NCBI GenBank assembly: GCA_018970395.1 | Contig: JAGWWM010000015.1 | Coordinates: 1-49,777, forward strand | Source of the DNA: Bacteroidota bacterium | GTDB taxonomy: Bacteria; Bacteroidota; Bacteroidia; Chitinophagales; Chitinophagaceae | Direction of reading: 5' to 3' | DNA: 49,777 nucleotides | Part shown: piece after piece, positions 45,067-49,777 of the stretch | Layout: every line of letters starts with the position of its first letter | Position numbering within the stretch: the stretch's first letter is position 1 | Position numbers and translations under genes: made by a program | Notes under the pieces: generated by a model | Told to the model about the DNA's origin: nothing | Seen by the model: only the letters and a program-made list of their open reading frames with translations | The model's database searches: none

Positions 45067-45106
45067 GTCGTTTATTCGTTGATTTGTTGATTCGTTGATT
45101 TGTTGA
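45063..45106 (+). repeat. TTGATTYG tandem repeat after dnaE
   Basis: Begins inside the dnaE stop and contains TTGAGTCG, TTATTCG, TTGATTTG, TTGATTCG, TTGATTTG and TTGA. The same units occur at 17073, 18850, 20040, 20902, 27109 and 31995. They carry TGA in all three forward frames. Confidence 0.8.
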
Positions 45107-45186
45107 AAATCCTGACAATTCTGTAAGTGCAAAACTTGTAAACAGTTGTGGAAAATGACAGAAAAGCAGTTCGGGCAAATTGGACT

Positions 45187-45194
45187 TAATTTTG
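45187..45194 (+). promoter_or_regulatory. -7 box of trxA
   Basis: TAATTTTG matches TAnnTTTG and stands 26 bases before the trxA ATG. No -33 TTTG at the usual distance is seen. Confidence 0.4.
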
Positions 45195-45220
45195 CACTAC
45201 TCAAAACAAATCAACTTTAT

Positions 45221-45538
45221 ATGGCATTACAATTTACCGACGCAAATTTTGATAGTGAAGTCATTAAATCTGCTCAACTCTCCGTAGTTGACTTCTGGGC
45301 AGAATGGTGTGGCCCTTGCCGTGCTATTGGTCCGGTCATAGACGAACTTTCCAAAGAATATTCCGGCAAAGTGAAAGTGGGCAAAGTAAATGTGGATGAG
45401 AATCCGCAAATAAGTACCAATTTTGGCATCACTTCTATCCCTGCTATTCTCTTCATTAAAGACGGGAAAGTGGTTGATAAACTGGTTGGCGCCCAACCAA
45501 AATCCAACTTTGTAAAAAAGATTGAGCAACACATGTAA
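45221..45538 (+). CDS. trxA: Thioredoxin
   Basis: General protein disulfide reductase of 105 residues. The active site WCGPC is at Cys30 and Cys33 in [19 protein letters not shown]. The conserved cis-Pro occurs in [16 protein letters not shown], and [10 protein letters not shown] follows. The start is the ATG at 45221; an upstream frame to 45146 would add residues across the probable promoter box. It converges on the nucleoside permease gene, and a shared hairpin stands between them. Confidence 0.95.
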   Translation: MALQFTDANFDSEVIKSAQLSVVDFWAEWCGPCRAIGPVIDELSKEYSGKVKVGKVNVDENPQISTNFGITSIPAILFIKDGKVVDKLVGAQPKSNFVKKIEQHM

Positions 45539-45545
45539 TTGATCG

Positions 45546-45573
45546 GATTGATCGGGCGAAAGCCCGGTCAATC
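45546..45573. terminator. Shared hairpin between convergent trxA and permease genes
   Basis: GATTGATCGGGC-GAAA-GCCCGGTCAATC, a 12-base stem with one G-T pair and a GAAA loop. Only short T runs follow on either strand, so termination is probable but not certain. Confidence 0.6.
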
Positions 45574-46836
45574 TTAATGCAATACTTCCACCTTTTCATT
45601 CGGCTGATGCCGGTGTTTAAAAAACAAGGCAAACAGGATGGCTACCACCAATGCATAACCAGCAAATGCCAGCCAGATTCCGTGCCAGTCTTTCAATCCT
45701 TCTTTCGTAAAATAAGCATCTATTAAATAGCCGCTCACCGTACTTCCCATAAAAGCCCCCACCCCGTTCGTCATCATCATAAACAATCCCTGTGCGCTGG
45801 ATCGAATACCCGCATCGGTTGTCGTTTCTACAAAAAGAGAGCCTGAAATATTAAAGAAATCGAATGCCATGCCATAGATGATGCAGGACAATAATATCAT
45901 CCATAGCCCTTCTGAAGGATTACCCAATCCAAACAAACCAAACCGAAGCACCCAGGCAAGCATGGAAAAAAGCATCACATTTTTAATGCCGAATCTTTTC
46001 AGAAAAAAAGGAATCGTGAGGATAAATACAGTTTCCGACACCTGAGAAATGGACATGACAATGGTTGAATATTTTACCACAAAAGATGATGGACCGTATG
46101 CCGGATTATTTTTAAAATCATCCAAAAAGGTATCTCCGTACATATTAGTAAGCTGAAGCGCAGCACCTAAAAACATGGAGAAGATAAAAAATAATGCCAT
46201 CTTATATTTTCCAAATAAAGCAAATGCTTTCAGTCCGAGTTGCTCAATTAAAGAGGCCTCTTTGGAAATATTTCTTTGGGGTGGACAAGCAGGTAAGGTA
46301 AACGCGTAAATGCCTAATAAAAAAGCAACGCCTGCGGCAATGAGAAACTGGTTGGCATTGGCTTTGCTACCGGTAAGATTGGTCGTCCACATCGCTACAA
46401 TAAACCCAATCGTTCCCCAAACGCGGATAGGTGGGAAAACTTTTACCACATCAAAATGGTTATTTTTAAGAATGGTATATGAAATGGCATTTGAGAGAGA
46501 GATGGTAGGCATATAACAGAGCATAGCCGCGAAAATGACATAATAGAGTGTATCCGCATCTTTTATCATGGGGATAAAACAGAGAATGGCCGCATATCCG
46601 ATATGAAGGATACCATAGAGTTTTTCCGCATTCATCCATTTGTCGGCAATGATACCGGTAAGGGGTGGCATGATCAGCGAGGAAAGAGCCAAGGTAGAAA
46701 AAATGGCACCGAATTGCGCGCCCGTACCCATATTGGAACTGAAAAAATAAGTGCCGATCGTGATCAGCCAGGCTCCCCACACAAAAAATTGAAAAAAGCT
46801 GAGCAGGGTAAGTTTTAATTTTATATTCGATTGCAT
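45574..46836 (-). CDS. Nucleoside:H+ symporter-like MFS permease
   Basis: Inner-membrane protein of 420 residues with about 12 hydrophobic helices. The start MQSNIKLKLTLLSFFQFFVWGAWLITIGTYF and the blocks ALSSLIMPPLTGIIADKW and PPIRVWGTIGFIVAMW match the NupG/XapB nucleoside permease family. It would import nucleosides with protons. It is complete. A TATCTTTC box stands upstream on the minus strand near 46855. No nucleoside catabolism gene lies next to it. Confidence 0.88.
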   Translation of the reverse strand: MQSNIKLKLTLLSFFQFFVWGAWLITIGTYFFSSNMGTGAQFGAIFSTLALSSLIMPPLTGIIADKWMNAEKLYGILHIGYAAILCFIPMIKDADTLYYVIFAAMLCYMPTISLSNAISYTILKNNHFDVVKVFPPIRVWGTIGFIVAMWTTNLTGSKANANQFLIAAGVAFLLGIYAFTLPACPPQRNISKEASLIEQLGLKAFALFGKYKMALFFIFSMFLGAALQLTNMYGDTFLDDFKNNPAYGPSSFVVKYSTIVMSISQVSETVFILTIPFFLKRFGIKNVMLFSMLAWVLRFGLFGLGNPSEGLWMILLSCIIYGMAFDFFNISGSLFVETTTDAGIRSSAQGLFMMMTNGVGAFMGSTVSGYLIDAYFTKEGLKDWHGIWLAFAGYALVVAILFALFFKHRHQPNEKVEVLH

Positions 46837-46932
46837 AAAAGAATTTGAATGATAAGGAAAGATAATCGTTTTTCACTAAAATAGCAGCGATTGTCATCCT
46901 AAATTCAAAGTCTCTGCAGTTGGAATTCACAC

Positions 46933-46940
46933 TAACTTTG
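46933..46940 (+). promoter_or_regulatory. -7 box of mqnE
   Basis: TAACTTTG, a full match to TAnnTTTG, 28 bases before the mqnE start. No clear -33 box is seen. Confidence 0.42.
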
Positions 46941-46968
46941 TTCTTTCAAAAAATTACTATACTCTTCC

Positions 46969-48093
46969 ATGGATACCTTCAAAGCGGTCATTGCAACAAA
47001 ATCAAAAGAAGCAAAGCTTCAGGAAATAGCTGAAAAAGTGACCGCCTCCGTCCGCATTACAGATGAAGATGCCTTGTATTTGTTCAAGGAAGCCTCGCTT
47101 CCTTTTTTGGGAAGTCTGGCGAACAGCATTCGCGAGAGCAAGCAAGGGGATATCACTTATTTCAACCGAAATTTTCATATTGAACCTACCAATGTCTGCG
47201 TTTTCAGCTGTCATTTTTGCGCCTACTCCCGCATATATTCCAATCGAGAAGAAGGATGGGAATTGACGATTGAACAGATGCTGGATCAGGTAAAAAAATA
47301 TGACGGCATTCCTGTTACCGAGGTGCATATAGTGGGGGGCGTTCATCCGAAAATGGATTTGAAATTTTTTGCAACCCTGCTGGATGCTATCAAAAAACAT
47401 CGACCCGAGTTACACATCAAAGCATTTACAGCAGTAGAATATGATTATATGTTTCGTAAAGCGAAACTGTCCACCGAAGAAGGATTGAAAACCCTCATGG
47501 CTGCCGGCCTGGATTCCATTCCGGGTGGAGGAGCCGAAATATTTCATCCGGATATCAGGAATCAAATTTGCGCAGATAAGGTGGATGCGGAAGGATGGCT
47601 GGATATTCATGCAACTGCTCATCGGTTGGGATTGCACAGCAATGCGACCATGTTGTATGGACATATTGAACAATACGAACATCGGATAGATCACATGCGT
47701 CGGCTAAGAGATTTGCAGGATGAAACGAAAGGATTCCAAACCTTCATTCCCTTAAAATTCCGTAACAAGGATAACGACATGAGTCATATTGCGGAAAGCT
47801 CTATTATAGAGGACATGAAGATGTATGCGATTGCAAGAATTTATCTGGATAATTTTCCGCATTTAAAAGCCTACTGGCCGATGCTGGGCAGACAGCAGGC
47901 ACAAATGAGTTTGCATTTTGGTGTTGATGATCTGGATGGCACCATTGATGATACCACGAAAATATACAGCATGGCCGGCAGCGAGGAGCAAACTCCATCC
48001 ATGAATACAGACGAGCTGGTAATGCTTATTAAACAAGCTGGTAGAAAACCGGTGGAGCGGGACACCTTGTATAATGTATTGAAGGAGTATTGA
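46969..48093 (+). CDS. mqnE: Aminofutalosine synthase (radical SAM)
   Basis: Radical SAM enzyme of the futalosine route to menaquinone. It joins 3-[(1-carboxyvinyl)oxy]benzoate and the adenosyl group to give aminofutalosine. The protein has 374 residues. The 4Fe-4S cluster Cys are 77, 81 and 84 in NVCVFSCHFCAYSR. The blocks GLDSIPGGGAEIFHPDIR, HSNATMLYGHIEQYEHRIDH and LQDETKGFQTFIPLKF fit MqnE rather than MqnC. Other mqn genes are not in the window, as is common when these genes are scattered. Confidence 0.9.
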   Translation: MDTFKAVIATKSKEAKLQEIAEKVTASVRITDEDALYLFKEASLPFLGSLANSIRESKQGDITYFNRNFHIEPTNVCVFSCHFCAYSRIYSNREEGWELTIEQMLDQVKKYDGIPVTEVHIVGGVHPKMDLKFFATLLDAIKKHRPELHIKAFTAVEYDYMFRKAKLSTEEGLKTLMAAGLDSIPGGGAEIFHPDIRNQICADKVDAEGWLDIHATAHRLGLHSNATMLYGHIEQYEHRIDHMRRLRDLQDETKGFQTFIPLKFRNKDNDMSHIAESSIIEDMKMYAIARIYLDNFPHLKAYWPMLGRQQAQMSLHFGVDDLDGTIDDTTKIYSMAGSEEQTPSMNTDELVMLIKQAGRKPVERDTLYNVLKEY

Positions 48094-48111
48094 GGCATTT
48101 TTGTTTTATCC

Positions 48112-49777
48112 CTACCTCACAATAGCAACCCCTCCTTTCAGCAGCGGTTTGCCATTGCCTAAATTAATCAGGTAGTAGTAAGGTCCTACGGGATAAGGTA
48201 CGCCCTTGTTCGTGCCATCCCACGCATTGCTGCTGTTGTAGCCTCGCTGCTCATACACCTTGCTGCCATAACGATTGTAAATCTCCACCACACAGTTCGC
48301 ATACTGCTCGATCTTACCAATCAGCCACTTGTCGTGCACCCCATCCCCGTTCGGACTAAACACATTCGGGATATCCACCAACTCAAACACCACTACCTCC
48401 ACCTCATCACTCGCCTTACAACCCTCATTCGTCGTAACCGTCATCGTATATACCGTCGTCTCAGAAGGACGTGCCGTAGGACGTGCCGTCGTCGCATTCG
48501 TCAGCGTTGCTGTAGGCGTCCATGATATCGTTACACTACCCCCCGATGTAGAAGGCAAGGCCGTACCATTCAATACCACCGACTGTCCCTCCTCTATCCG
48601 CCGATCAGGACCCGCATTCACCGTCGGAGGAGGTACTACCGTTACTGCTACCGGCAAGCGATTGCTCTCGCATTTGCCCGCCTCTCGCTGCGTTACATAG
48701 TACGTATAAACATTGGCGATACTCGTCACCGCCGTCGGTGCCGTTGGACTGCCCACACCCCCTACCGACTGATCATACCATAGCAAATTCAAACCCGTCG
48801 CTTCCAAACTGCCAGCCGGCACTTCGTCCACACAATACACATAAGGCGTACCTGTAACAGTCGGCAACAAGGACACATCGCGCAACTCAACCGTACCAAT
48901 CGCCAGTGCCGTGCCGCCACAGCGACCGTTCACCGGTATCTCGTAATTGTAAACACGCGGATTGTCCAGCGGCGTACCACTCAACCATATCGTATCTCCG
49001 CGCAACTCTACCTTCACACCCGAAGGCAAGCCCGTCGGCGTACCGATGCTCGCCGCTAAATCCGTTACATGATACCAGTCCGGAAGCGCATTGCCGATAC
49101 AAGCCTCAGGACTTGGTACTGAAGCTGCACCTACCGTCAATATATCCTTCACCACTATCGTATCCTTGATCGTTGCTATGCCGCATCTGCCTACTACCTC
49201 TATCTCATAGCCAAACTTGCCCGGCTGAAGTGGTGTACCGCTGATCACCAGATCGCCGCTCAACGCATCCAACTCAGGATTGACCCCTAATGGCAGGCCG
49301 CCTTTGTTGTTAAGACCCGTAGCGCCCTTCGTCGTATAGCGGATCTCCTGCATCACCGTATTCACACATGGGTTCACTATCGGCGCTTTTAATGCTACCG
49401 ACAAGCCCTCTTCTATCGTAATGGTTCCCCTTGCCTTTACATCACCGCAGCCTCCTATCAGTGGAATCTCATACGTAAACGTACCAAATACACTCGGCGT
49501 ACCGCTGACACTTACCTCGCCTGCTTTAATCAAAGTCGTAGAGGGCAGTGCCGTAAACGATGCCTGAAGTCCTGCCGGAAGACCCATCGGTATCCCGATG
49601 CCCGTCGCATTGGTCGCAGCGTGGCGGATCGTTGTTGACAGTGGCTGCTGCTCGCAGATCAGCAGCGGGATATCCTGTGCCGCGCCTACCGTCATCAGAT
49701 CCGTTACAATGATTTTACCCTTTGCAAAACTATTAGCGTCTGCGCAGCCGCCCAGCAGCTCTATCGTATAATCATAA
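48112..49777 (-). CDS. Large T9SS type B repeat protein (5' end cut by right edge)
   Basis: The frame is open through base 49777, so the N-terminus lies outside; about 554 residues are visible. They contain three complete ~90-residue Ig-like repeats and part of a fourth. Each has a Cys near its start, a GLP segment, SGTP, and YEIP/YEIE…G(R/G)CG near its end. An Ig-like/PKD-type part (PPPTVNAGPDRRIEEGQSVVLNG) follows, then the gliding-motility-type C-terminal domain IPNVFSPNGDGVHDKWLIGK ending GGVAIVR, the T9SS type B signal. It is probably a surface adhesin. The DNA is richer in GC than its neighbours. Confidence 0.88.
   Translation of the reverse strand, partial: YDYTIELLGGCADANSFAKGKIIVTDLMTVGAAQDIPLLICEQQPLSTTIRHAATNATGIGIPMGLPAGLQASFTALPSTTLIKAGEVSVSGTPSVFGTFTYEIPLIGGCGDVKARGTITIEEGLSVALKAPIVNPCVNTVMQEIRYTTKGATGLNNKGGLPLGVNPELDALSGDLVISGTPLQPGKFGYEIEVVGRCGIATIKDTIVVKDILTVGAASVPSPEACIGNALPDWYHVTDLAASIGTPTGLPSGVKVELRGDTIWLSGTPLDNPRVYNYEIPVNGRCGGTALAIGTVELRDVSLLPTVTGTPYVYCVDEVPAGSLEATGLNLLWYDQSVGGVGSPTAPTAVTSIANVYTYYVTQREAGKCESNRLPVAVTVVPPPTVNAGPDRRIEEGQSVVLNGTALPSTSGGSVTISWTPTATLTNATTARPTARPSETTVYTMTVTTNEGCKASDEVEVVVFELVDIPNVFSPNGDGVHDKWLIGKIEQYANCVVEIYNRYGSKVYEQRGYNSSNAWDGTNKGVPYPVGPYYYLINLGNGKPLLKGGVAIVR

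Noticed and set aside
1-49777. tRNA or rRNA genes
   Set aside because: Scanned by eye for the T-loop GGTTCGAATCC pattern and rRNA landmarks; none found outside coding sequence.

Overview
The window is a piece of a Bacteroidota chromosome, most likely from a Chitinophagaceae-like member. The evidence is the type IX secretion sorting domains (types A and B), a bacilliredoxin-like YtxJ, a futalosine-pathway MqnE, the parB-DUF5683-dapB order, promoters of the TAnnTTTG type, and very few Shine-Dalgarno sequences. No rRNA, tRNA, CRISPR array, transposase or integrase was found.

Positions 1-16.7 kb are almost all housekeeping genes. They are the parB end with DUF5683 and dapB, a LolA-like protein, ftsK, a DUF423 protein, aroK, rpsA, an arginine deiminase-like enzyme paired with the citrulline hydrolase CtlX, an RmlD-like reductase, an L,D-transpeptidase, hppD, purK, a polyprenol-phosphate mannosyltransferase-like protein and a DnaQ-like exonuclease. 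A tiny lipoprotein and ytxJ close the block.

Positions 17.07-21.66 kb form an accessory island. Small toxin-antitoxin-type genes (a nonsense-mutated higB with higA, a truncated DUF1016/YhcG, a zeta-like kinase with an 84-residue partner, a DUF433/DUF5615 pair, and an orphan 160-residue gene) lie on both strands. They are separated by five copies of a highly structured composite repeat, all in the same orientation. This array of cassettes between repeats is the most unusual thing in the window.

Positions 21.8-27.1 kb hold a three-gene minus-strand operon: a lipocalin-like lipoprotein, a small T9SS type A cargo protein, and a 1282-residue collagen-like protein with about 285 Gly-X-Y triplets. 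It diverges from an XRE regulator, and GGAATA/TATTCC operator-like palindromes lie between them. A 938-residue outer-membrane protein with a gluzincin-like HELRH motif follows.

Positions 30-49.8 kb return to core functions: an Lrp regulator divergent from ahcY, pdhB, a saccharopine dehydrogenase-family protein, a class III-like sirtuin overlapping it at the 3' end, a small Cys-rich protein with a TonB receptor, adk, a lipoprotein MsrB, an ECF sigma cluster with a Spy-like protein, dnaE, trxA, a nucleoside permease and mqnE. The right edge cuts a large T9SS type B repeat protein. All functions are read from motifs and remembered family features; no database search was run.
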